Positions 24,309 through 32,559 of a stretch of 64,000 nt of DNA are shown one piece after another (the stretch's first letter is position 1; each line of letters starts with the position of its first letter). Position numbers and translations under genes: made by a program. Under the pieces are notes generated by a model. The model was not told the DNA's origin. It searched no databases and was given only the letters and a program-made list of their open reading frames with translations. The DNA comes from Saccharicrinis sp963677655 (GTDB lineage Bacteria; Bacteroidota; Bacteroidia; Bacteroidales; Marinilabiliaceae): the NCBI GenBank assembly GCA_963677655.1, contig OY782088.1, one strand, 5' to 3'.

Positions 24309-25136
24309 CTATGTGTTTTTAAGCGCTTCAATAGCCTTTTTAACCGAACCATATTTTAATAGTAGTCGTTTTGAAGCGTCATAGGAAAGATTTGTTTCGT
24401 CCATTATTATTCTTGAACCCCGATCTATCAATTTTTTATTTGTAAGTTGCATATTAACCATTTTATTACCTTTAATGCGTCCTAATTTGATCATTATTGA
24501 GGTTGTAATCATATTAAGAGTCATTTTTTGAGCAGTACCTGATTTTAATCGTGTACTTCCGGTAATAAATTCTGGTCCAACGATAACTTCAATTGGAAAT
24601 TCAGTTACTTGTGCAATTTTACTATCAGGATTGCAAGTAATACATCCTGTCAGTAATCCATTCTTACGGGCATGCTCAATGCCCCCAATTACATATGGGG
24701 TGGTGCCGGAAGCGGCAATCCCAATTACGGTATCTAAGCTAGTTATGTTGTATTTTACGAGTTCCTCCCATGCAATATTCGGATCATCTTCAGCAGCTTC
24801 AACAGCTTTTCTTAAAGCTACATCACCACCAGCAATTAATCCAATAACCATATTTTCAGGAACTCCAAAAGTAGGAGGTATTTCAGAAGCATCAAGAACA
24901 CCTAATCTGCCACTTGTTCCGGCCCCTAAATAAAATATACGTCCACCTTTTTCCATTCTGAAGACAATTCTTTCTACTAATTCTTTAATTTGCGGAATAG
25001 CTTTTTTTACAGCAATATGAACTTTAGCATCTTCGTTGTTAATGTTTGATAATAATTCATTAACAGACATATCTTCTAAATTATCGAAACGAGAAGATGA
25101 TTCAGTGATGCTTTTTTTATGATTGGATTTTGTCAT
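24309..25136 (-). CDS. murQ: N-acetylmuramic acid 6-phosphate etherase
   Basis: MurQ cleaves the lactyl ether of MurNAc-6-phosphate to GlcNAc-6-phosphate and D-lactate during cell-wall recycling. The 275-residue protein has the SIS sugar-isomerase fold with the signature GAGTSGRLGVLDASEIPPTF, the catalytic Glu region (EAAEDDPN) and GSTRLKSGTAQKMTLNMITT. The family is usually 290-305 residues, so this is slightly short but complete. It is convergent with recF-DUF721 and has no PTS or anmK neighbour. Confidence 0.96.
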   Translation of the reverse strand: MTKSNHKKSITESSSRFDNLEDMSVNELLSNINNEDAKVHIAVKKAIPQIKELVERIVFRMEKGGRIFYLGAGTSGRLGVLDASEIPPTFGVPENMVIGLIAGGDVALRKAVEAAEDDPNIAWEELVKYNITSLDTVIGIAASGTTPYVIGGIEHARKNGLLTGCITCNPDSKIAQVTEFPIEVIVGPEFITGSTRLKSGTAQKMTLNMITTSIMIKLGRIKGNKMVNMQLTNKKLIDRGSRIIMDETNLSYDASKRLLLKYGSVKKAIEALKNT

Positions 25137-25535
25137 TTTTTTCTATTGTTTAAAGAATGATATTTAATCAGTCTGTTATTCGCATAGAAGCTTAGGTTGT
25201 TAGATTATAAGTAATTATAGTAATTGTTTGTGAGATGTTTTATAAATAATGTCCTAAATTAACAGGAATTCATAATTTATGCTTTATACCATCATGTTAT
25301 ATGTAAAAACAGGTCCCAATTATGCGAAATATCAAGCTTGATAAATATAAATTAAAATATTATAGTTGTAATTACTCTTATTAAAGAGAATATTATTTTA
25401 TTCTTCAAGAGCGTTTCTTGATAATCCTCAATTCTTTACAATCAATGGGAGTTCTGTGAACTATTAATTCGAATTTGATAAGTAAATTAGGTGTAATTAA
25501 AATTTATTGGTTATTAGTATTTTAAGTATTTGTTG
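25137..25535. other. 399-bp gene-free region
   Basis: AT-rich spacer between the radical SAM gene 3' end and murQ. No open frame, tRNA or strong hairpin with a T run. AAGTAT/ATACTT (25526-25549) forms a small stem at the radical SAM stop. Confidence 0.4.
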
Positions 25536-26699
25536 TTATTGATACTTGTATAACTCTTTTGATATAACAGGAAACTTATGACATCCAGTTTTTCTAAGTT
25601 TTTTGATCAAGTCTGCAATGGGTTCTTCTAGACAATTGCCAACAGAACCCTGGCAGAAAGGACATGAATGCATGTTTCCTAAAGAATCAACATAAAGGTG
25701 CTTTAATCCACCTCCAAAACATCCATTTCGTCTTTGGTGATATCCTGCATAAACTATAACAGGTTGGCTTTTCCCAATTATTTTAGAGTTCATTTTAAGG
25801 TAGAATTCATCCAGGATTTTTAATTGAATTTCATCCAAATCAACATTTTGACCATGATAATGCCCAATATTTCTGGGTTCTAAAATCTGTATGAAGTTTG
25901 CTTTCAGTTTACTGGCAAGGATATAGTACTTTTCAAGGTTAACCTGAGAAACAAACTCTTTTGTTGCACAAAGGGATAAACATAAAGGCATTTGATTAGC
26001 AACTATGTTTTTTGCAGCATTTATTACCCAATTATAAGACTGTTTATTTCCCCGAAATTTGTTATGATGATGAGAATCCCAGTGATCAAGACTTATACTT
26101 ATCCCGGTTAAACCAACTTTTTTTAAAGTTTCTATCATTTCCTTATTCAGGTTGTATCCTGATGTTAACAGCCAAAAATCTGTTCCTTCATCTTTGCATT
26201 TTAACAACTCTACTAAATCATCAAACCTGGTTAAAGGCTCTCCTCCGCTTAAATGTATTTGGCATACTCCAATATCCTGAAATTTTTTTATCAGCAATTT
26301 CAACTGACTTATATTTAAAAGTTCTTTACCATTAAGACGATTCCATTCGTAACAATGTTCGCAATTTAAAGGGCAGCAACTACTAATGGCTATTATAATA
26401 AATTGCAAACCTATATATTCTCCATTGATATTAATTTTAGCTTCGTTGTCTATCAGTCTATTAAAAGCTTTAGATGGCCAACCAGGAATATGTAATCGAG
26501 AAAAATATCTTGAATCTTTTTTAAAGATTGTTGTTCCTCCTTTGTTAATATTGATAGACCTTTCCTTTTTAAGCAGTGTTGATAATATTGTATAAGCTTT
26601 GGTAATACTTTTAACCGACATAAAAATATAAAATAGCACTGATAGCTTAATAGTTATCAATACTATTCTGTTTCTTATTTCAGTTATTAAGTGTTTCAA
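25536..26699 (-). CDS. Radical SAM protein, membrane-anchored, function unknown
   Basis: A 387-residue radical SAM enzyme. An N-terminal hydrophobic helix (about residues 12-30) suggests membrane attachment. The SAM-cluster motif CPLNCEHC is near residues 111-118, followed by the typical HLSGGEPLTRFDDL and SISLDHWD segments. The C-terminus has additional Cys residues (NGCFGGG, HSCPFCQGSVGNC) that look like a SPASM-type auxiliary cluster site. Enzymes of this shape often modify peptides or proteins. The gene starts 8 bp after the stop of the exported-protein gene upstream, so the two form an operon. The substrate is unknown. Confidence 0.85.
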   Translation of the reverse strand: MKHLITEIRNRIVLITIKLSVLFYIFMSVKSITKAYTILSTLLKKERSININKGGTTIFKKDSRYFSRLHIPGWPSKAFNRLIDNEAKININGEYIGLQFIIIAISSCCPLNCEHCYEWNRLNGKELLNISQLKLLIKKFQDIGVCQIHLSGGEPLTRFDDLVELLKCKDEGTDFWLLTSGYNLNKEMIETLKKVGLTGISISLDHWDSHHHNKFRGNKQSYNWVINAAKNIVANQMPLCLSLCATKEFVSQVNLEKYYILASKLKANFIQILEPRNIGHYHGQNVDLDEIQLKILDEFYLKMNSKIIGKSQPVIVYAGYHQRRNGCFGGGLKHLYVDSLGNMHSCPFCQGSVGNCLEEPIADLIKKLRKTGCHKFPVISKELYKYQ

Positions 26700-26707
26700 A
26701 ATAAATA

Positions 26708-28306
26708 TTAATTGGATAATAATGCTATTTGTTCTTGTAACAAATCATCAGAGTATTTCATGAAATATCCGGGTTTTTTAAATTTTTTCAAAAGACTCCT
26801 TTGTGGTTTTCCAATAGCATTAACCTTAATATCATAAAATCCTTTAGTATGTAATATAAAACTCTGTTTTGTACTTTCTGAAAATTCAGGAAGTTGAAAA
26901 CTCACGTTTAATTGATCGCCTATATTTTGTTGACATGCATATTGATCGTCATCTTTTAATATATACTCTTTTATATCCTTTAATTGGTTGGTTTTACAAC
27001 TTTCTATTTTGCACTTTTGAATATTTACTGGTTTATCAGGACTAAAATCCATTGCTGCATAATCAATGTCCCAAAAGTATTTACCTGCAACCAATTTTAA
27101 TTCTATTATTTCATTATTAACGGAAGAAACATCAAACTCTAATACTTGCTGTTTACTTTGTAGAGGACCAACCATAGTGTAATCATCTACATATTTCCAA
27201 TTATTTTTTTCTTTTATATATAGTGACAATGAGATTCCTTGTTCTCTTTGCCATTCGATCAAATCAGATTTAGGTAACTTATTTAATTTTTCTTTGAAAA
27301 TTTCATGTTTTTTACCGCTCAATTTCATAAACTCACTATATATATGATCAAGCCAAATAGTGTTTTTGGCATTAACAATTAATTTGGCCCTTTTGTTATG
27401 ATTTTGATTTTTAAAATTTAAATATATTTCTTCCTGAATATTTTTATCCTTTTTATCAGATCCCATATAAGATAGATTGTCAATATATTCAATTTGTTTA
27501 AGTATTGAGGAACCTACTTTATTTTCTGCTTTAATAGGTTTTATTGGATTTGTTATTGTGTGGTATTTTCCATATTTGTCAATTTCTATTTGATCATTTG
27601 CATCATGATTAATAACAATAAGTTCCATTAAATTAGTATTCTGAATTTCTTCTAATGTGTTGTCAAACTTAATGTTATATTGCCTATTGTCAGATTTATA
27701 AGCTGGGATTTTAAGATAATCGTTGCGTTCAAGGAAATGGGCTGTGGCACCAGCATATACTTCTCCTACAAATTCATACTTTTCGCCATTTTGTACATAA
27801 ACAAAAGGACAAGAAGTAGTTGTTGTATTTGTGTTTGTTCGTTTAGGTTCTTCTTTTTTAGTATCGCTATCGTTAACCAATACTGCGACAACAATTGCAA
27901 TAACAGTAATAGTTGCTGCAGAAATTAATACTGTTTTACCAACGTCTAAATCATATACTTCTACATGCTCAATGTTTTCTAAAGGGATACTTATTTTATT
28001 TGAATTTGCATCTGTAATAACAGAATCCCGTGATGTAACAAAAATATCAATCCGTCTATCCTGAGCAAAATCATCAGACTTGTTAAATTTTAAAGCCAAG
28101 CCATTCAGATGATTTTCAGATATCATAGGATTGTTAATTCGGTAAGATTTGTTTTCCATATGTAATAGAATGATATCCTTTTTAGGAAATAAAAGAATCT
28201 TATCAGCCATTACATTTCTTTTAACATAGCAACTTTCCGTTATTCCAATGAACATGAATATCAGAATAAAAAGTAATCTGAATACGATATTTCTTTTCGG
28301 TTTCAT
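26708..28306 (-). CDS. Exported protein of unknown function, partner of radical SAM
   Basis: A 532-residue protein I cannot assign. The N-terminus is a signal peptide or lipoprotein signal (basic MKPKRN, hydrophobic stretch, then ESC near residue 26). A second hydrophobic helix lies near 124-145 (VLISAATITVIAIVVAVLV), then a Thr/Asn linker. A conserved-looking module follows: CPFVYVQNGEKYEFVGEVYA with GATAHFLERNDYLKIP. CPF-Y--NGEKY--GE- modules recur in secreted proteins of Bacteroidota. The C-terminal half looks beta-rich and has paired Cys (IQKCKIESC). It is the first gene of the operon with the radical SAM enzyme, which makes it a candidate substrate or partner. Confidence 0.75.
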   Translation of the reverse strand: MKPKRNIVFRLLFILIFMFIGITESCYVKRNVMADKILLFPKKDIILLHMENKSYRINNPMISENHLNGLALKFNKSDDFAQDRRIDIFVTSRDSVITDANSNKISIPLENIEHVEVYDLDVGKTVLISAATITVIAIVVAVLVNDSDTKKEEPKRTNTNTTTTSCPFVYVQNGEKYEFVGEVYAGATAHFLERNDYLKIPAYKSDNRQYNIKFDNTLEEIQNTNLMELIVINHDANDQIEIDKYGKYHTITNPIKPIKAENKVGSSILKQIEYIDNLSYMGSDKKDKNIQEEIYLNFKNQNHNKRAKLIVNAKNTIWLDHIYSEFMKLSGKKHEIFKEKLNKLPKSDLIEWQREQGISLSLYIKEKNNWKYVDDYTMVGPLQSKQQVLEFDVSSVNNEIIELKLVAGKYFWDIDYAAMDFSPDKPVNIQKCKIESCKTNQLKDIKEYILKDDDQYACQQNIGDQLNVSFQLPEFSESTKQSFILHTKGFYDIKVNAIGKPQRSLLKKFKKPGYFMKYSDDLLQEQIALLSN

Positions 28307-28778
28307 TTTATTTCTGTTTAAAATGTCTAAGCAACTATTAAATAATTGGTTAAAGATTTTAGTCAGAAGTATTTGTTTATAGAAGATTGTACTATATCAA
28401 AGTTACTTAAAGAATCTAGTGTTGTCAATCATTATAGACATAATAGTTATCTGATTATTACAGAAAATAGTTGTCTTATACGAGGTGAAAAGTACATCCG
28501 TTTATAATAATTATTTAATGTGTTAGACTGTACTATGATGAAGTTGCTAGAGGTATTTTATTATTTATATCCGTTACTATATAAATAATTATAATTACAA
28601 ATATAGAATGGGTTATGAAAATAGGAGAAAGTATTTAGGTTTAGTTGTTTAATAACAAGAAGATATAGTTTAAAATATCTAGGGAAAATATTGACGTGTT
28701 ATAAATAGTAATAAATGAAGTTGAAAGTTTGACTATTAAAATCTTCTAAAACTTTCAACCTCACCCTGTAAATTTATT
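28307..28778. other. 472-bp gene-free region with AT hairpin
   Basis: The spacer between ndk and the exported-protein gene has no open frame of interest. It holds a perfect 11-bp inverted repeat made mainly of A/T (28560-28570 with 28579-28589, loop 8 nt) and the ndk hairpin listed separately. Confidence 0.4.
28720..28759 (-). terminator. Hairpin after ndk
   Basis: A perfect 11-bp stem (GTTGAAAGTTT/AAACTTTCAAC) with an 18-nt loop, 20 bp past the ndk stop. The U tail is weak, so it may act as a 3'-end stabiliser rather than a strong terminator. Confidence 0.45.
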
Positions 28779-29198
28779 TTATAACCTTTCTCTTTTACTA
28801 AAAAAGAAGTCACATTCGCGTTCAGCACTTACATCACTATCAGAGCCGTGAATCGCATTATGAGCTTTATCTGTAGCAAACATTTTTCTAATTGTACCTT
28901 CTTTAGCCTCACTAGGATCTGTAGCTCCAATTAAAAACCTAAAATCTTCAACTGCATTTTCTTTTTCAAGTATGGCAGCAGTAATAGGCCCAGAAGACAT
29001 AAATTCTGTAAGTTCATCATAAAATGGTCTATCTTTGTGCTCTATATAAAATTCTTCAGCCTCATGCTTATCTAATTTTAGAGTTTTTATAGCACAGAAT
29101 CTGAATCCTGATTCTTCTATTTTTGCTAGTATGGCACCTAAGTTTCTCTTTTTTACAGCAAATGGTTTAATGATTGTTAAAGTTTTATTTCCTGCCAT
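28779..29198 (-). CDS. ndk: Nucleoside-diphosphate kinase
   Basis: Ndk transfers the terminal phosphate of ATP to nucleoside diphosphates through a phosphohistidine. The 139-residue protein has TLTIIKPFAV at the start and the active-site His117 in NAIHGSDS. The usual IKPDAV is IKPFAV here; this Asp is not catalytic, so the protein should be active. It is divergent from the DHH phosphoesterase gene. Confidence 0.95.
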   Translation of the reverse strand: MAGNKTLTIIKPFAVKKRNLGAILAKIEESGFRFCAIKTLKLDKHEAEEFYIEHKDRPFYDELTEFMSSGPITAAILEKENAVEDFRFLIGATDPSEAKEGTIRKMFATDKAHNAIHGSDSDVSAERECDFFFSKRERL

Positions 29199-29311
29199 AA
29201 GTATATGTTTAATTTATTCTACATTGAAGTATCTAATATTAGGAATATTTTCGATCAACTCAAAATTCAGTCTTCTATATTTAATTATATTTGATGTTTA
29301 AAAAATAAGTA

Positions 29312-30334
29312 ATGATAGATTATAATATTTTAGATCAGTTTAAGGAAAAACTAACCAGTATTCAAAATATAGTAATTATTCCACATTTAAATCCTGATGG
29401 TGATGCAATGGGATCATCTCTTGGATTAAAAAATGTGTTAAAAGGAATGAATAAAGATGTTCAGGTAGTTACACCTTCCGGATTTCCAAGGTTTTTAAGT
29501 TGGATGAATGGAGCGGATGATGTAATTGTTTTTGAAGATCAAAAAGAGATCGCTATTAAACGATTATCTGAAGCAGAAGCTTTAATTTTTGTGGATTTTA
29601 ATAGTTTAAAAAGGATAGGGGAAATGAGTAAAATAATATCTGAATTTTCAGGTTTAAAAATTATGATTGATCACCATCCTTATCCGGAAGACATTGTAGA
29701 TATTATGATTTCAGTTCCTGCATCATCATCAACATGTGAATTGGTTTATAATGTTATAAGTAAAGTCAACTTTGATGAATATGTTAATGAATCGGCTGCA
29801 GAATGTTTTTATACCGGTATTATGACAGATACTGGTTCATTAAGTTATAATTCATCAAATCCTGATACTTATAGGGTTGTTGCAAAATTATTAGAAAAGG
29901 GTATTAATAAAGATAAAATTCACGAGTTGGTATTTCATAGTAATTCATTTTATAGAATGAAACTATTGGGACATGTACTTGGAGAAAAGATGTTTTTATT
30001 ACCTGAACAAAATGCTGCTTATCTGTGGTTAAATAAAGAGGAGTTGGATAAATATAATTTTCAACAGGGAGATACAGAGGGATTTGTAAATTATCCTTTA
30101 GGAATTGAAGGGATTAATATTTCAGCATTTTTTATGGAGAAAGATGATAAAATAAAATGTTCTTTCCGATCAAGAGGAGATTTTCCTGTTAATCAATTTT
30201 CCGAACTGCATTTTAATGGAGGAGGTCATAGAAATGCAGCAGGTGGAGAATCTTTATTAAATATGGATGAAACCATTGAAAAGTTTAAAAATGAATTGGT
30301 CAGGTTTTATCAGAACTTTATTGAAAGTAAATAA
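29312..30334 (+). CDS. DHH-family phosphoesterase (NrnA-like)
   Basis: A 340-residue DHH/DHHA1 protein. The DHH domain shows HLNPDGDAMGS, the central FVDFNS and the metal-binding DHHPYPEDI. The DHHA1 domain ends in GGGHRNAAGG. Proteins of this layout degrade short oligonucleotides (nanoRNA), pAp or cyclic-dinucleotide breakdown products in the cytoplasm. A diadenylate cyclase gene (cdaA) lies 15 kb away, so pApA hydrolysis is possible but unproven. The next gene starts one base after its stop. Confidence 0.92.
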   Translation: MIDYNILDQFKEKLTSIQNIVIIPHLNPDGDAMGSSLGLKNVLKGMNKDVQVVTPSGFPRFLSWMNGADDVIVFEDQKEIAIKRLSEAEALIFVDFNSLKRIGEMSKIISEFSGLKIMIDHHPYPEDIVDIMISVPASSSTCELVYNVISKVNFDEYVNESAAECFYTGIMTDTGSLSYNSSNPDTYRVVAKLLEKGINKDKIHELVFHSNSFYRMKLLGHVLGEKMFLLPEQNAAYLWLNKEELDKYNFQQGDTEGFVNYPLGIEGINISAFFMEKDDKIKCSFRSRGDFPVNQFSELHFNGGGHRNAAGGESLLNMDETIEKFKNELVRFYQNFIESK

Positions 30335-30335
30335 T

Positions 30336-30863
30336 ATGATTAAAATTTATATAACTATCGGACTAATTGTTTCTTTTTTTGCATCATGTGCAGTTCAGAA
30401 CAATGATAAGGAACAAAAGCGCAGACCAACAACAGAAGAACTGATTTCGTTAAATAGGCGAATGGTTACTCTCGATGCCGATGCTATTAAAGAATATATT
30501 GAGAATAATAAGCTCGATATGAAAGAAACAAAAACAGGACTTTGGTTTCATATTGATAAAAATGGGGCAGGGGAATTAGTAACTAAAGGTGATGTGGTAG
30601 AAATTGCTTATGTAATTAATTTGTTAGATGGAACTACCTGTTATTCATCGGATTCTTTAGGTAATAAAAAGTTTAAAGTGGGGCAAGGAGGTGTTGAGAT
30701 AGGATTAGAAGAAGGCATATTACTATTAAATAAAGGAGCAAAAGCGACATTTATTATGCCACCTCATAGAGCATATGGATTAGTTGGTGATGATGATAAA
30801 ATATCAGGAAGGAAAAGTATTGTATACAAAGTAGAAGTTGTAAATGTAGAAAAGGATAAATAA
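30336..30863 (+). CDS. FKBP-type peptidyl-prolyl isomerase lipoprotein
   Basis: A 175-residue lipoprotein. A signal peptide ends at the lipobox FFASC (Cys at about 18). A short helical segment follows, then an FKBP domain (about 65-172) with KGDVVEIAYVINLLDGTTCY, the EIGLEEGILLLNKGAKATFI core and PPHRAYG. FKBP lipoproteins of this size include GldI-type proteins of gliding bacteria, but I see no other gld genes here. The ATG at 30336 follows the DHH stop by one base; a start at 30267 inside that gene is rejected because it would bury the signal peptide. Confidence 0.88.
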   Translation: MIKIYITIGLIVSFFASCAVQNNDKEQKRRPTTEELISLNRRMVTLDADAIKEYIENNKLDMKETKTGLWFHIDKNGAGELVTKGDVVEIAYVINLLDGTTCYSSDSLGNKKFKVGQGGVEIGLEEGILLLNKGAKATFIMPPHRAYGLVGDDDKISGRKSIVYKVEVVNVEKDK

Positions 30864-30930
30864 TGTTTTACTACTAAATACTTTATTTACACTTAAGAAT
30901 CAATAGCTAAGACTAAAACTATATATAACT

Positions 30931-32418
30931 ATGAAGAAAATTTTTGCCGATTTGCATTGTCATCCAACAATGCATCCTTTTGCATTTAAGGAAGCAGGAA
31001 AAAATAAGAAGAACAGTTTATGGAGTGATAATAAACCTAAAAAGAGACAACGAGATAGTCCATATCCTGAATACTTTCAATCGAGTATGCCTGCGCTGGC
31101 AAGAGGTAATGTAAAACTAATTGTTGCAGCACTATATCCTTTGGAGCAAAGTTGGTTAGATCCTGAAATAATAGGAGAAGGTAATATTTCTGATATAATT
31201 GCAAAGTTCTTTATTAGTCATTTACCTATTAAATATATCAATACAGTTCAAAGTGATTCATTTAATTATTTTACTTTTCTCGAAAAGGAATATAAATTTT
31301 TAAAACAGGGTCATAATGTAGATCATCAAGTCGATGGAGAGGATTGGAAATATGTGTTGGTAAAAGATGCAATGGATATTGAACAGTATGAAAGCGATGA
31401 AAATGTTATTATTGTAATTCCATCAATTGAAGGGGCACATTCGTTAATTTCAGGAAATGCAGATCAGGTAATACATAGTCCGGAAGTTCATAAACATACC
31501 ATAAGTAATATTCAAAAAATTAAATCCGACTGGGATTACATCCCTTTGTATGTTACTATGTCTCATCATTTTTATAATGGATTGTTAGGGCATGCACGTA
31601 GTATTCCTGATGGAGCCGCTTCGTTTTTATTACATCAGCAAACGGGTTTAAATAAACCTGTCAATTCAAGAGGAGAAGAAGTAATTGACTACCTGCTTGG
31701 TATTGGAAAGTACAAAGGAAATGGACGACGTATCTTAATTGATACTAAGCATATGAGTGTTTCAGCTCGTTTGTGGTATTACAATAAAATTGCGAAATAT
31801 AATGATGGTATAGATGCTGGCGATAGAATCCCAATCATTGCCAGTCATATGGGATTTGGAACTCATAATACATTATTGGATTCCACTATGATATCGGATT
31901 CGGATAAGACGAAGTATGAAAAATCGAAATTTTTTAATCCTTGGAGTATTAATCTATCCAAAGAAGAAATTCAAATTATTGTTGCTTCAGGAGGAATTAT
32001 TGGACTAAATTTAGATCAAAGGATTTTATCAGGAGCAGAAAGAATTGAGAACTCTAAGGAATTTACCAATCATGATATTAAGAATAATACCAAAAATGTG
32101 GTTCAGTTTTGGACAAAACAAATAGGGGAGAATATCATTGAAATAGCAAAGGCAGTTATTAATACAGATATTAGTGATAGCGAGAAAATAAAAGTATGGG
32201 ATTCAATTTGTTTAGGTACTGATTTTGATGGTATGATTAATCCAACAGATTCCTTTATTGTAGCAGATGAATTTCAGAATTTAATGGATGCCCTGAAAGA
32301 ATATTTTGATGGCAATTCTAAATTTGAAAAGATATCAATGGGATTAAGTGTGGAAACGATTTTAGAAAAGATTATGTATCAGAATGTTTATGATTTTGTG
32401 ATTAGGAATTACAATTAA
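30931..32418 (+). CDS. Peptidase M19 (membrane dipeptidase-like)
   Basis: A 495-residue zinc amidohydrolase-fold protein related to renal-type dipeptidases. Metal-site motifs are visible: DLHCHPTMHP at residues 7-16, the bridging Glu in SIEGAHSL near 170, His in TMSHHFYNG and IASHMGFG, and Asp in GTDFDGMINP. It has no signal peptide, so a cytoplasmic location is likely. It is longer than the usual 320-400 residues because of insertions. It probably hydrolyses dipeptides or a related amide; the exact substrate is unknown. Confidence 0.87.
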   Translation: MKKIFADLHCHPTMHPFAFKEAGKNKKNSLWSDNKPKKRQRDSPYPEYFQSSMPALARGNVKLIVAALYPLEQSWLDPEIIGEGNISDIIAKFFISHLPIKYINTVQSDSFNYFTFLEKEYKFLKQGHNVDHQVDGEDWKYVLVKDAMDIEQYESDENVIIVIPSIEGAHSLISGNADQVIHSPEVHKHTISNIQKIKSDWDYIPLYVTMSHHFYNGLLGHARSIPDGAASFLLHQQTGLNKPVNSRGEEVIDYLLGIGKYKGNGRRILIDTKHMSVSARLWYYNKIAKYNDGIDAGDRIPIIASHMGFGTHNTLLDSTMISDSDKTKYEKSKFFNPWSINLSKEEIQIIVASGGIIGLNLDQRILSGAERIENSKEFTNHDIKNNTKNVVQFWTKQIGENIIEIAKAVINTDISDSEKIKVWDSICLGTDFDGMINPTDSFIVADEFQNLMDALKEYFDGNSKFEKISMGLSVETILEKIMYQNVYDFVIRNYN

Positions 32419-32460
32419 TTTATTTTATTAGCCCAATGTGTCCTGCCTAGTAGAGAAATA

Positions 32461-32490
32461 AAAAGCCCGAATTGAAAAATCAATTCGGGC
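32461..32490. terminator. Bidirectional terminator, M19 gene / carboxylase gene
   Basis: Stem AAGCCCGAATTG/CAATTCGGGCTT with a 6-nt A/T-rich loop lies between two convergent genes, with T-rich tails on both strands. Confidence 0.8.
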
Positions 32491-32524
32491 TTCTTCTTTA
32501 TATATTATAGATGATGATGCAAAG

Positions 32525-32549
32525 AGGATAAGAGTAAAACTCTTATCCT
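32525..32549 (-). terminator. Second hairpin at the carboxylase gene 3' end
   Basis: A perfect 11-bp stem (AGGATAAGAGT/ACTCTTATCCT) with a 3-nt loop, 11 bp beyond the stop. There is no long U tail; it may pause polymerase ahead of the stronger hairpin at 32461-32490. Confidence 0.5.
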
Positions 32550-32559
32550 TATTTTTAAA

